64,000 bases of DNA from Chloroflexota bacterium (GCA_012798455.1 JAAZNC010000104.1:1-64000); one strand, 5' to 3'. Numbered from the stretch's first letter, positions 10,314-18,864 are shown. Numbers and translations: made by a program. Notes: generated by a model not told the origin, from the letters alone.

Positions 10314-11994
10314 TCTACAAACCTCTCTTAAAATCCTGACCCGCTCATTTGAGAACCTGTTCTCGGGCGAGGAGAAGAAAACTGCTACCGCCGCTCACAG
10401 AAGAAGAAAGTCAGTCTTTCGCTCTGCAGGTTGGATCGAAAGCAGGTCTCACAACATCAGGTCTTCCAAAAGCAACCATCCGGAGATCGAGAAACTACTC
10501 ACAACCATCCAGCAGGGGTTCAGGAAATCACCTCAAGACAATGTGATCATCCAATCGGTGGGCACCGTGCAACATATTGGCAATGGTGTAGCGCATATCT
10601 CTGGTTTGCCATATACAGGGATCGATGAACTGGTGATCTTCGAAAATGGTGTGGAGGGACTGACACTGAACCTGGGGATGGACAGGATCGATGTCATTCT
10701 GCTGGGAGTGGATGAAGGCATCCACGGTGGTGATCTGGTTTTGAGCATGGATAAGCGGCTGACTTTTCCGGTCGGTTCCGGTGCGCTGGGCAGGATCCTC
10801 GATCCCCTTGGCAAAGCGCTGGATGAGAAAGCGGATTTCGAAGCCGTGCAGCATTTGCCCATCGAAAGACGCGCACCCGGCATCATCGAACGGGCTACCA
10901 TCGACACTCCCCTGTATACCGGCACCAAAAAAATCGATGCACTGATCCCGATCGGGCGTGGTCAGCGCGAGCTGATCGCCGGGGATCGCCAAACGGGCAA
11001 AACCACACTAGCGATTGACACCATTTTGAACCAAAAAGATCAAGATGTGATCTGCATCTATGTTGCTATCGGTCAGAAGAAATCTTCCCTGCTGCCCACC
11101 CTGCGATTGCTAGGGCAGAGAGGTGCCATGAAATATACTACCGTCATCAGCGCCAGCCCCGATGACCCGCCTGCTCTGCGTTATATTGCGCCCTTTGCAG
11201 GCTGCACGCTGGCAGAATACTTCGCCGGGTTAGGCAAAGATGTGTTGATCATCTACGATGATTTGAGCAAACATGCGGATGCTTACCGTGAGATCAGCTT
11301 GCTGTTGAAACGTCCGCCAGGGCGGGAAGCTTATCCAGGGGACATTTTCTATCTACATTCCCGGTTGCTGGAGCGCTCGGGGAAATGGAATGAAGATGTT
11401 GGAGGAGGCTCCATCACCGCCATGCCGATCGTGAACCTACAGCAGGGAAATGTTGCCAGCTACATCCCTACCAACCTTATATCGATCTGTGACGGGCAGA
11501 TCATTCTGGACAGCGACTTGTTTAACCGGTCCGTCTTCCCGGCGATCAACATCGACCTTTCCGTATCCCGGGTGGGTGGGGCAGCACAGATCCCGGCGAT
11601 CCGGGAGATCGCCAGCCAGTTGAAACTGGAGATTGCGCAGTTCGGAGAAATTGAGAAATTCGCCCAATTTGGAAGTGAGATCGACGAGGAGACACGTGCC
11701 CGCATCGAGCGCGGCAAGATCATCCAAGCGGCTTTCTCCCAAAACGCACACCAGCCTTATTCCAGCAGTGAGGAATTCCTATTTCTGTACGCATTGGCAT
11801 CAGGAATCTTGTTCGAGATCCCGGATGGGCAGATCACCGATTTTGAAAACAGGTTATTCATCAAGCTGCATGCTTCCCCGCCCGATTTTGTCAATTATCT
11901 ATCCAAGGATTCTATCCTATGCGACGAAAATAGAATAGAATTGGACGAGTTTATCCGTTCGGTGATATCAGTAGACCAGTTGGAAGGAAAGTAA
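10306..11994 (+). CDS. atpA: N-ATPase alpha subunit
   Basis: Alpha is the non-catalytic nucleotide-binding subunit of the F1 head. The 562 residues include the beta-barrel start GTVQHIGNGVAHISGLP (86-102), P-loop GDRQTGKT at 226-233, and the alpha signature region with PTNLISICDGQI. The first 60 residues are an extension relative to usual alpha chains; residues 28-57 are rich in Arg, Ser and His and look out of frame, while residues 58-75 look natural again. The ATG lies inside the end of atpF, so translation is coupled. One base separates its stop from the next gene. Confidence 0.94.
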   Translation: MRDLQTSLKILTRSFENLFSGEEKKTATAAHRRRKSVFRSAGWIESRSHNIRSSKSNHPEIEKLLTTIQQGFRKSPQDNVIIQSVGTVQHIGNGVAHISGLPYTGIDELVIFENGVEGLTLNLGMDRIDVILLGVDEGIHGGDLVLSMDKRLTFPVGSGALGRILDPLGKALDEKADFEAVQHLPIERRAPGIIERATIDTPLYTGTKKIDALIPIGRGQRELIAGDRQTGKTTLAIDTILNQKDQDVICIYVAIGQKKSSLLPTLRLLGQRGAMKYTTVISASPDDPPALRYIAPFAGCTLAEYFAGLGKDVLIIYDDLSKHADAYREISLLLKRPPGREAYPGDIFYLHSRLLERSGKWNEDVGGGSITAMPIVNLQQGNVASYIPTNLISICDGQIILDSDLFNRSVFPAINIDLSVSRVGGAAQIPAIREIASQLKLEIAQFGEIEKFAQFGSEIDEETRARIERGKIIQAAFSQNAHQPYSSSEEFLFLYALASGILFEIPDGQITDFENRLFIKLHASPPDFVNYLSKDSILCDENRIELDEFIRSVISVDQLEGK

Positions 11995-11995
11995 C

Positions 11996-12316
11996 ATGAA
12001 AAAAATGATCATGGCGGTCATTCCAAGAGATGAAGCGGAGCAGGTTTTGGATGCGCTCATCAATGCCGGTCATACCGCCACTTTTTCCGAGACCAAAGGC
12101 GGCATGCTGCGACAGTCGCAATATACGCTATTCATCGCAGTAGATGCAGAGCAAGAGGACAATGTTTGTTCCATCATTAAAACAAACTGCACCACCAATG
12201 TAGCTGTGGATGATGAACTGGAGAACGAGCTAACCTCCCTGTCAAATGAAGGTGCAGCAAAAGTTGGGGGAGCGATAGTATTCATCTGGGATATCCAAAA
12301 AATAGAAGTCTATTAA
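11996..12316 (+). CDS. PII-like protein of the DarA/CdaR (c-di-AMP receptor-like, DUF970) family
   Basis: The 106-residue protein follows atpA by one base, so it belongs to the ATPase transcript. It aligns along its length with DarA-type PII-like proteins: an N-terminal ferredoxin-like strand (MKKMIMAVI), the TKGGML segment in place of TTGGFL, and the C-terminal AKVGGAIVFIWDI matching VGGATVFVL. Members bind cyclic di-AMP as trimers and influence osmotic and potassium balance. Some ligand-contact positions, such as the N-F-R stretch of Bacillus DarA, differ here, so the ligand is uncertain. An alternative is another PII-like sensor of nucleotides. Confidence 0.75.
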   Translation: MKKMIMAVIPRDEAEQVLDALINAGHTATFSETKGGMLRQSQYTLFIAVDAEQEDNVCSIIKTNCTTNVAVDDELENELTSLSNEGAAKVGGAIVFIWDIQKIEVY

Positions 12317-12367
12317 TTCCAAAGGTGTGTCATATTCACTGGTGACTGACAAATTTTAATTGAGTAC

Positions 12368-12396
12368 TTGACATTGCCCGGTATTTTTCTTATAAT
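12368..12396 (+). promoter_or_regulatory. Consensus sigma-70 promoter of the LacI-family gene
   Basis: TTGACA (12368-12373) and TATAAT (12391-12396) are both perfect and 17 bases apart. The predicted start at about 12403 lies inside the operator that follows. Confidence 0.9.
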
Positions 12397-12399
12397 ATA

Positions 12400-12415
12400 G
12401 CTAAATCGATTTAGC
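12400..12415. promoter_or_regulatory. LacI-type operator, perfect 16-bp palindrome
   Basis: GCTAAATCGATTTAGC is a perfect inverted repeat with the central CG typical of LacI/GalR operators. It covers the predicted transcription start of the LacI-family gene, so autorepression is expected. A degenerate second half-site (AAATCGTGTTAGC) follows. Confidence 0.85.
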
Positions 12416-12428
12416 AAATCGTGTTAGC

Positions 12429-13460
12429 ATGAATAAAAGAATAACCGCAAAAGACGTAGCCGAAGCAGCCGGGGTTTCACGCACTACCGTTTCCTTTGTA
12501 CTCAATAATGTAGATGGAATGCGAATCAGTGAAGAAACCCGTCAAAAGGTATTGGATGCTGCCGAAGCCCTCAATTACCATCCGGACGCCACCGCCCGCA
12601 GCATGGTTAAAGGGAAAACCTTTATCCTGGGTTTTGTGGTGCGACAAGAAGCAGACAAAGCGTATGCTGACCTGTTGCTGCCGGAGGTGATGCGCGGGAT
12701 CAGCGAAGTAGCCGGCGAACACGGTTATCATCTGCTGTTCAAGCCAGTTCCCCCTGAAGATGAGAAGAACAGCCTGACCACCCTCTTCCTGGAAAGGCAG
12801 GTGGATGGGCTGATCGTATCTGGACCTTTGGCAAACGATCAGGAGATCGTGGATCTGTTCAATGCGAATGCCCCCATCATCCTGCAAGGGCGCATCGATT
12901 ATCCCAATATCCCTTCGGTGGATATCAATAACCGCAAGGCTGCCGAGAAAGCCATGAACCATTTGATCCGACTGGGGCACAAGCGCATTGCCATCATCAC
13001 CAATGCCTCTCTGAGGTATTCCAGCAGCAAAGATCGTCTCAGCGGGTATCGGCGGGCATTAGAGGGAGCGGGAATTCCTTTCGATGAAAGACTGATTTTT
13101 TACGGCGATCGCACTCCTGATTCAGGGTTCCATGCCATGAAAGAGATATTGGCGTTAAACGACCGTCCCACGGCTGTTTTCATCGCATCAGACACCGTTG
13201 CACTGGGAAGTTTGAATGCGCTTTATCAGGATTATATCCGTGTGCCTGAAGACATGGCCATCATGGGATTTGACGACATCCCCCTTTCACGGCACCTAGC
13301 CCCACCGCTTTCCACCATCAATATTCCTGCCCATGGTTTGGGTTGGAATGCGGCGAATCTATTAATCAAATGGCTCGACCAGGGCGAGGTTCCTGACGAC
13401 GATTGCATTCTAGACACAGAAATCATCATCCGTGAATCATGCGGTTCACGAAAACAATAA
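12429..13460 (+). CDS. LacI/GalR-family transcriptional repressor
   Basis: The 343-residue protein has the N-terminal LacI helix-turn-helix (TAKDVAEAAGVSRTTVSFVLN, 6-26) with the hinge helix near residue 55, then a periplasmic-binding-protein-like sugar domain. Motifs AIITNAS, FIASDTVALG and MAIMGFDDIPLS are those of the family. It very likely controls its own gene and the downstream transporter and glycosidase genes in response to an alpha-glucoside or similar sugar. The message has a roughly 26-base leader without a clear Shine-Dalgarno. It begins the carbohydrate block that separates atpG from the rest of the ATPase genes. Confidence 0.95.
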   Translation: MNKRITAKDVAEAAGVSRTTVSFVLNNVDGMRISEETRQKVLDAAEALNYHPDATARSMVKGKTFILGFVVRQEADKAYADLLLPEVMRGISEVAGEHGYHLLFKPVPPEDEKNSLTTLFLERQVDGLIVSGPLANDQEIVDLFNANAPIILQGRIDYPNIPSVDINNRKAAEKAMNHLIRLGHKRIAIITNASLRYSSSKDRLSGYRRALEGAGIPFDERLIFYGDRTPDSGFHAMKEILALNDRPTAVFIASDTVALGSLNALYQDYIRVPEDMAIMGFDDIPLSRHLAPPLSTINIPAHGLGWNAANLLIKWLDQGEVPDDDCILDTEIIIRESCGSRKQ

Positions 13461-13482
13461 GAAAACAATTAATCCTACTTAG

Positions 13483-13493
13483 AAGGAGGTGAT
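13483..13493 (+). promoter_or_regulatory. Orphan Shine-Dalgarno in the leader of the sugar-binding lipoprotein gene
   Basis: AAGGAGGTGAT is a full match to the anti-Shine-Dalgarno of 16S rRNA but lies 54 bases before the ATG, which has its own GAGGAGA. Only a doubtful 11-codon frame from TTG could use it. It resembles the mRNA-stabilising STAB-SD element known from Bacillus cry genes. Confidence 0.5.
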
Positions 13494-13547
13494 TGGACAT
13501 ACTTTTCATTTCGTCTCGTAGTATCTAAATATTTTGAGGAGAAAATA

Positions 13548-14867
13548 ATGAAAAAAAGATTTTGGTTACTGATTTCGCTATTTACCGTCTTCGCGATGGT
13601 AATGGCAGCCTGCCAACCGGCTGCGGCAGAAGAACCAGCCGTAATGGAAGAAGCCCTCGCTGAAGAAGAAGTTGTGGTTGAAGATCCCTGCATGGGTGCA
13701 CAGCCCGGTGATGAAATCACCCTTCTGTATCAGTGGTCCGGCGTAGAAGAAGAGAAATTGAACCAGATCCTGGCTCCCTTTGTGGAACAGTGCGGTGTAG
13801 TTTTGAAACCAGAATCCACCCGCGACCAGGCTCTGCTCGACACCAAGGTACAGGCTGGAACTCCCCCGGATGTAGCGTTCTGGAATGTCGCACAACTGGA
13901 ACAATACAAAGATGTTCTGTTTTCAATGGACACTCTAGGAGCGCATGGGGAAAATTATGCTGACTTCTTCAAAAGCCCCGGAACCATCGATGGGGTGTGG
14001 CTCGGTCTTCCTGTAAAAGCTGACATCAAGACCATCATCTGGTACAGCCCAGCAGTTTTTGCAGCCAAAGGCTACACCGTTCCCACCACCTGGGATGAAT
14101 TGGATGCCCTGGTGGAAAGTATGGTCGCCAATGGCGATGTGCCGTGGAGTATGGGCATGGAATCGGGTGATGCAACCGGTTGGACTGGTTCTGACTTCAT
14201 TCAGGACATCCTGCTGGTTCAGCAAGGTCCCGACTATGTAATGGGTTTGATCTCCGGCGATATCGCTTACGATGACGCCGGTGTGAAACAAGCCTACGAA
14301 ACCTACGGAAAATGGGCAGCGGATGCAATCTACACCGTTGGTGGCGCCGAAGGAACCCTTTCTACCGGCTTCAATGACGCGATCTTGAAAGTCTTCTCCG
14401 ATCCGCCAGAGGCAATGATGGTAAAGCAATCCGGTTTCGCCGGTGGCACTGTTGCCGCTCAATATCCCGATCTGGAATACGGTGCTGATTATGATTTCTT
14501 TGCAGTTCCAGGTGCGCAGGGTTTGCAGGGTGGTGCTGATTGGTTGATGGTTTTCAATGACACCCCAGCGGTACGTGCTCTGATCGCTTACCTATCTTCA
14601 CTGGAAGGTGGCGCAAATTGGGCAAAAGCCAGCTTTGATCTTTCACCCAACAAAGGTGCAGACGGCAACTATGTGGATGCCTCATTAATCAAAAAGGGCG
14701 CAGCCCTGGCTAACACCAGCGGTTTCACTCCCGACCTTGGCGATACCATCCCCGGCGGCTTTGGCAGCGCCGAATGGGCAGCCATTGTCAGCTATGTCAA
14801 CGGCGGCGATCTGGATGCCGCATTGGCGTCTGTTGCTGCAGCTCAAGCTGAAGCATTAGGCAAATAA
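13548..14867 (+). CDS. Sugar ABC transporter substrate-binding lipoprotein
   Basis: This is the extracellular binding protein of the transporter. A signal peptide ends in lipobox VMAAC with the lipidated C22, followed by an Ala/Glu-rich linker (to about residue 46) and a family 1 (MalE-like) binding domain to residue 439. The segments TPPDVAFWN and GLPVKADIKTIIWYSP are typical of the alpha-glucoside-binding group. GAGGAGAAAATA precedes the ATG. The neighbouring trehalose synthase and GH63 enzyme suggest a gluco-disaccharide or related osmolyte as ligand. A stem-loop follows the stop codon. Confidence 0.92.
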   Translation: MKKRFWLLISLFTVFAMVMAACQPAAAEEPAVMEEALAEEEVVVEDPCMGAQPGDEITLLYQWSGVEEEKLNQILAPFVEQCGVVLKPESTRDQALLDTKVQAGTPPDVAFWNVAQLEQYKDVLFSMDTLGAHGENYADFFKSPGTIDGVWLGLPVKADIKTIIWYSPAVFAAKGYTVPTTWDELDALVESMVANGDVPWSMGMESGDATGWTGSDFIQDILLVQQGPDYVMGLISGDIAYDDAGVKQAYETYGKWAADAIYTVGGAEGTLSTGFNDAILKVFSDPPEAMMVKQSGFAGGTVAAQYPDLEYGADYDFFAVPGAQGLQGGADWLMVFNDTPAVRALIAYLSSLEGGANWAKASFDLSPNKGADGNYVDASLIKKGAALANTSGFTPDLGDTIPGGFGSAEWAAIVSYVNGGDLDAALASVAAAQAEALGK

Positions 14868-14874
14868 ATATCGC

Positions 14875-14905
14875 GATCGGGTGTCTGTGAACCAGGCACC
14901 CGATC
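14875..14905 (+). other. Stem-loop behind the binding-protein gene
   Basis: GATCGGGTG (14875-14883) pairs perfectly with CACCCGATC (14897-14905). No T-run follows, so it is more likely an mRNA-stabilising or partial-termination element that lets the binding protein be made in excess of the permeases. Confidence 0.7.
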
Positions 14906-14961
14906 TATTTAAGCAATTATTCCTTTTTTATACTATAGTTAGTTTTTAAGGAGGTGAAGGC

Positions 14962-15891
14962 ATGAAGAAACAGAAGTCAACTACCGGCATCATGCGGCAG
15001 AGACCATTCACGCCATGGATATATCTGCTACCCGCTTTGCTCATCATGGCTACTTTTATTATTTATCCGGGTGCCAATACATTCTACCTAAGCGTACGGA
15101 ACAACGATAATAGCGGATGGGCAGGCACCCGCTGCATCGCCGGGCAACCTTGCTGGGGGGTTTTCGAGAACTATCGCTATGCTCTGACCAACACCATCAT
15201 GCAGACCGCTTTTTTGAACAACCTGAAATGGATCATCTTGATGGTCAGTGGTACTGTGATCATCGGTTTATTGATCGCAGTGCTGGCGGATAAGGTCAAG
15301 TATGAAGCGCTTGCCAAATCGATCATTTTTCTACCCATGGCAATCTCATTCGTAGGGGCAGGCGTGATATGGAAATTCATGTACAACTATGGTTCCAGCC
15401 AGGTACAGATCGGGCTACTGAACGCCATTGTCACTGCATTGGGAGGAAAGCCAGTCTCATGGTTGACCGAACCGGGCATCAACACCATTGCGCTGATTAT
15501 CGTAGGGGTATGGATGTGGACCGGTTTTTGTATGACCATCCTGGCTGCTGCACTGAAAGGGGTATCCACCGAGATCCTGGAAGCAGCCCGCGTGGATGGT
15601 GCCACTGAATGGCAGGTATTCTGGAAGATCATCGTCCCACAGATCATGCCCACCATCACCGTTGTGATCACTACCATGATCATCAATGTGCTCAAGATCT
15701 TTGATATCGTCTATGTGATGACCGGCGGAAACTACGGCACAGAGGTGATTGCCAACCGTATGTACACCGAGATGTACAAGAATTACGACCCCGGCAGAGC
15801 ATCAGCTATCGCTGTCATTCTGATCTTGGTAATCATCCCGGTGATGATCTTCAATATTCACCGCTTCCAGAAACAGGAGGAGATCCGATGA
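14962..15891 (+). CDS. Sugar ABC transporter permease (MalF type)
   Basis: The 309-residue membrane protein is one half of the transport channel. It has six predicted helices, the first at about 20-40, and the EAA loop EAARVDGATEWQVFWKIIVP (about residues 210-229) that contacts the ATPase. The first outer loop is enlarged and carries two cysteines (C58, C64). A strong AAGGAGGTGAAGGC lies before ATG 14962. The stop overlaps the next permease by four bases. No ATP-binding gene is present nearby, so a shared MsmX-type ATPase encoded elsewhere is likely. Confidence 0.95.
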   Translation: MKKQKSTTGIMRQRPFTPWIYLLPALLIMATFIIYPGANTFYLSVRNNDNSGWAGTRCIAGQPCWGVFENYRYALTNTIMQTAFLNNLKWIILMVSGTVIIGLLIAVLADKVKYEALAKSIIFLPMAISFVGAGVIWKFMYNYGSSQVQIGLLNAIVTALGGKPVSWLTEPGINTIALIIVGVWMWTGFCMTILAAALKGVSTEILEAARVDGATEWQVFWKIIVPQIMPTITVVITTMIINVLKIFDIVYVMTGGNYGTEVIANRMYTEMYKNYDPGRASAIAVILILVIIPVMIFNIHRFQKQEEIR

Positions 15892-17072
15892 AAAAGACCG
15901 CTATTTTCCATCGCTTAAGGAACATCCCTGTGCATGTGGTTCTGATCGGGATGTGCCTTATGTGGATGATCCCCACTCTGGGATTACTGGTCACCTCTTT
16001 CCGCCCTCTCCAAGATATCAACTCCTCCGGCTGGTGGACCATCTTTACCAAACCCAAGGGATATGATGAGTACCAGACATATTGTGGCAGCTGTCATGGA
16101 GATGACGGGGCAGCCATCCCGGAAGCTGATCTCACCGATCCTGATCTTGTGCAGCAATACCGACGTTCGATCACCCTCACACCATTGCTTGAGCAGGATA
16201 TCAACGGGCAACCTCACCTGGGAGACATGAGCCTACCGAATGAGGATCAGACGGCTACCATCGCGACCTATATGCGCCGACTATCTGGTATTGATACCAA
16301 CACCAAATTCACACTAGACAACTATATCGATGCCATTACCGGCTACCGCGGCAACAACACCTATCGCAGCGATTGCGCCAGTGGGACACAATCGCTGGAC
16401 CTGTATTGCGACATCCGCGATCTTGCCAACCCACGTGGGATGGGACGTGCATTCTTGAACAGTCTGTTGGTTGCCATTCCCTGCACGGTTTTTCCGATCC
16501 TGATCGCATCTTTTGCAGCTTATGCTTTCTCGTGGATGGATTTTAAAGGTCGCCAGTGGCTATTTGCATTATTGGTGGGATTACAAGTAGTTCCACTGCA
16601 GATGACCCTCATCCCAATTTCGCGGTTGTATGCCGGACTAGGACTGAACGGTACTTTCCTGGGAATATGGTTATTCCATACCGGTTTTGGGTTGCCCTAT
16701 GCTATTTATCTGATGCGCAATTTCTTGGGCAGTCTTCCCAAGGAGGTCTTTGAATCGGCATATATCGATGGCGCTTCCCACTGGACAGCCTTTACCAAAC
16801 TGGCAATGCCACTTTCCGTCCCAGCACTGGCTTCCCTGGCAATCTTCCAATTCCTATGGATCTGGAATGATCTGTTGGTGGCACTGGTTTTCTTGGGTGG
16901 TCAACACCCCGTGCTCACCTATCAAATCGGGAACATGGTAACATCGCTCGGTGCCGGATGGCATCTGCTCACCGCTGCGGCTTTCATTTCGATGATCTTG
17001 CCGATGATCATTTTCTTCACCCTGCAGAAATATTTCGTGCGCGGTTTATTGGCTGGTTCGGTCAAGGGCTAG
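15888..17072 (+). CDS. Sugar ABC transporter permease (MalG type) with inserted cytochrome-c-like domain
   Basis: The 394-residue protein is about 115 residues longer than usual MalG permeases. Helix 1 is at about 15-37 and the remaining five helices lie after residue 188, with EAA loop motif ESAYIDGASHWTAF. The extra part sits in the outer loop between helices 1 and 2. Residues 58-134 look like a class I cytochrome c: C66-G-S-C69-H70 for covalent heme binding, a DMSLPNED segment offering M114 as sixth ligand, and a final helix with ATIATYMRRL. A cysteine pair (C163, C174) follows. Ordinary family members lack this domain. It overlaps the upstream gene by four bases. Confidence 0.93.
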   Translation: MKKTAIFHRLRNIPVHVVLIGMCLMWMIPTLGLLVTSFRPLQDINSSGWWTIFTKPKGYDEYQTYCGSCHGDDGAAIPEADLTDPDLVQQYRRSITLTPLLEQDINGQPHLGDMSLPNEDQTATIATYMRRLSGIDTNTKFTLDNYIDAITGYRGNNTYRSDCASGTQSLDLYCDIRDLANPRGMGRAFLNSLLVAIPCTVFPILIASFAAYAFSWMDFKGRQWLFALLVGLQVVPLQMTLIPISRLYAGLGLNGTFLGIWLFHTGFGLPYAIYLMRNFLGSLPKEVFESAYIDGASHWTAFTKLAMPLSVPALASLAIFQFLWIWNDLLVALVFLGGQHPVLTYQIGNMVTSLGAGWHLLTAAAFISMILPMIIFFTLQKYFVRGLLAGSVKG

Positions 17073-17088
17073 AAGAAATAAGGATAGC

Positions 17089-18855
17089 ATGATTTCGTTT
17101 TTTGATCTATTGAAAAATAGGATCGATGTTAAAAGTGTGCCTTTCAGCCGACCAGGATCGCGTCTGGCGCTCTCCCAGTATTTCGATCACAGCAGTCTTT
17201 ACCTGCATGCGACTGAAAGGCTCATCCATTTTTTTCCCGGCATTGAATCGTATGTCAAACGGATGCCATTTCTGGAAGAACTAACTTTCATCGATGCGAA
17301 CCAACAACCACTTGATTTTGAAATCATCAGCTACCCGCATGTGCTTGAATTCGATACCAGGTTAGGTACATTCCGCTTTTTATATCAAGGCGAACATACC
17401 ATCTGTATTCAACTCCCTCACAACCATAAAACCGGCATCCAATGCAGAGTAAATGCCCTGGAATGGAGCGCCAGCCAAGATGGAGGAGTGATCACGTCTT
17501 ATCGTTTTCTTCAATACAGCACCAATGGAACAGTTCTTGTGAACCAGCTCGCCAAGGAAGCGGTATATTCTTCTTTCACTTTTTTGGTCGAAAGCGGATC
17601 TGAAAGTTCCATCTTATTTTCGATCGCAGAGGACATCCAAACCCCTCTCAAACACCTCCCCTGGAAAGCGGCACTGGAGCAAGCTCGCCTAGGATGGCAG
17701 CCATGGCTCGAAAATATCCCGGAAGTGGCGGAGGAATACCAGCCCACTTACACCTACGCCTGGTGGGTGTTGCTGAACAACATGTTCAGTCCCAAGGGCA
17801 ATTTGAAATACAATGTGCTCGCTCCCTCCAAGAAGAACTATATCGGCATCTGGCTGTGGGATAACGCGCTGCATGCGCTTGCACTACGCCACATCGACCC
17901 GCAACTGGCTCGCGACCAGATCCGCGCTTTCTTGGCGCACCAGCAGCCCGATGGCATGCTGCCGGACGCCATCTTTGACGATGGCATCGTGACCGAAATC
18001 GATCACCCGGTGCGGGCAAAGGTAACCAAACCGCCTATTTTGGCATGGGCAGCTTTGAAGATCCATGCCATTGACCCGGATATTGACTTTTTGGACGAGA
18101 TCTATGCAGCGTTGGGAAAGTGGAATCGCTGGTGGTTCCAGGAAAATGACCCCGATCATGACGGGTATATCCAGTATAATCATCCTTTCTCTTCCGGGCT
18201 GGATGACAACCCCACCTGGGATTTTGGGTTGCCAGTGGAAACACCGGATATCAATACGTACCTTTATATTCAAATGCAAGCCCTGATGGAAATGGCTACG
18301 AATCTGGGGAAAAATGAGGATGCCCAATTATGGAAAACGCGTGCTCAGATTCTGCTGGATGCCATGCTACATTTTTCCTGGGACGAAGAAAAAGGATTGT
18401 TCCAAGCGCTCTACCAAGAAAAGCCATTGAACGTCTTGACCCCTCTGAATCTCTATCCTCTATGGACAGGAGCATTACCAGCAGATATGGTTGAAAAGCT
18501 GGTAGCTCATCTGAATGACCCTGCCGAATTTGGGGGAGATGTGATAATCCCATCGGTAGCACGTTGCGACCCCACATTCGATGCTGACTGTATGTGGCGC
18601 GGACCGGTGTGGGCAAACATCAACTACTTTTTCATCGAAGCACTGCAAAAAAATGAAAAAAAAGCGCTGGCTGTCAAACTGCGTGATAAGACCCTGGCTC
18701 TCATCATGCAAAACGCAGGCATTTATGAATACTATAATGCCAACACGGGAAAACCAGGCAGCAGAGCTGCACCTGCCTTTGGTTGGAGCGCGGCTATCTT
18801 CATCGACCTGGCGATCCAAGCCAGTCAGGAAAAAATTTGTAAAAATAATATGTAA
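17089..18855 (+). CDS. GH63-type (alpha/alpha)6-barrel glycoside hydrolase
   Basis: The 588-residue protein has an N-terminal beta-sandwich region (to about 200) and a C-terminal (alpha/alpha)6 barrel. Motifs match bacterial GH63 enzymes: IWLWDNALHALALRHIDP, HPFSSGLDDNPTWDFG, CMWRGPVWANINYF and PAFGWSAA. Bacterial members hydrolyse mannosylglycerate, glucosylglycerate, kojibiose or related alpha-glucosides. No signal peptide is seen, so it acts on imported substrate. AAGGATAGC precedes the ATG. It lies between the permease and trehalose synthase genes and is presumably co-transcribed. The exact substrate is unknown. Confidence 0.85.
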   Translation: MISFFDLLKNRIDVKSVPFSRPGSRLALSQYFDHSSLYLHATERLIHFFPGIESYVKRMPFLEELTFIDANQQPLDFEIISYPHVLEFDTRLGTFRFLYQGEHTICIQLPHNHKTGIQCRVNALEWSASQDGGVITSYRFLQYSTNGTVLVNQLAKEAVYSSFTFLVESGSESSILFSIAEDIQTPLKHLPWKAALEQARLGWQPWLENIPEVAEEYQPTYTYAWWVLLNNMFSPKGNLKYNVLAPSKKNYIGIWLWDNALHALALRHIDPQLARDQIRAFLAHQQPDGMLPDAIFDDGIVTEIDHPVRAKVTKPPILAWAALKIHAIDPDIDFLDEIYAALGKWNRWWFQENDPDHDGYIQYNHPFSSGLDDNPTWDFGLPVETPDINTYLYIQMQALMEMATNLGKNEDAQLWKTRAQILLDAMLHFSWDEEKGLFQALYQEKPLNVLTPLNLYPLWTGALPADMVEKLVAHLNDPAEFGGDVIIPSVARCDPTFDADCMWRGPVWANINYFFIEALQKNEKKALAVKLRDKTLALIMQNAGIYEYYNANTGKPGSRAAPAFGWSAAIFIDLAIQASQEKICKNNM

Positions 18856-18864
18856 GGAAAGATA

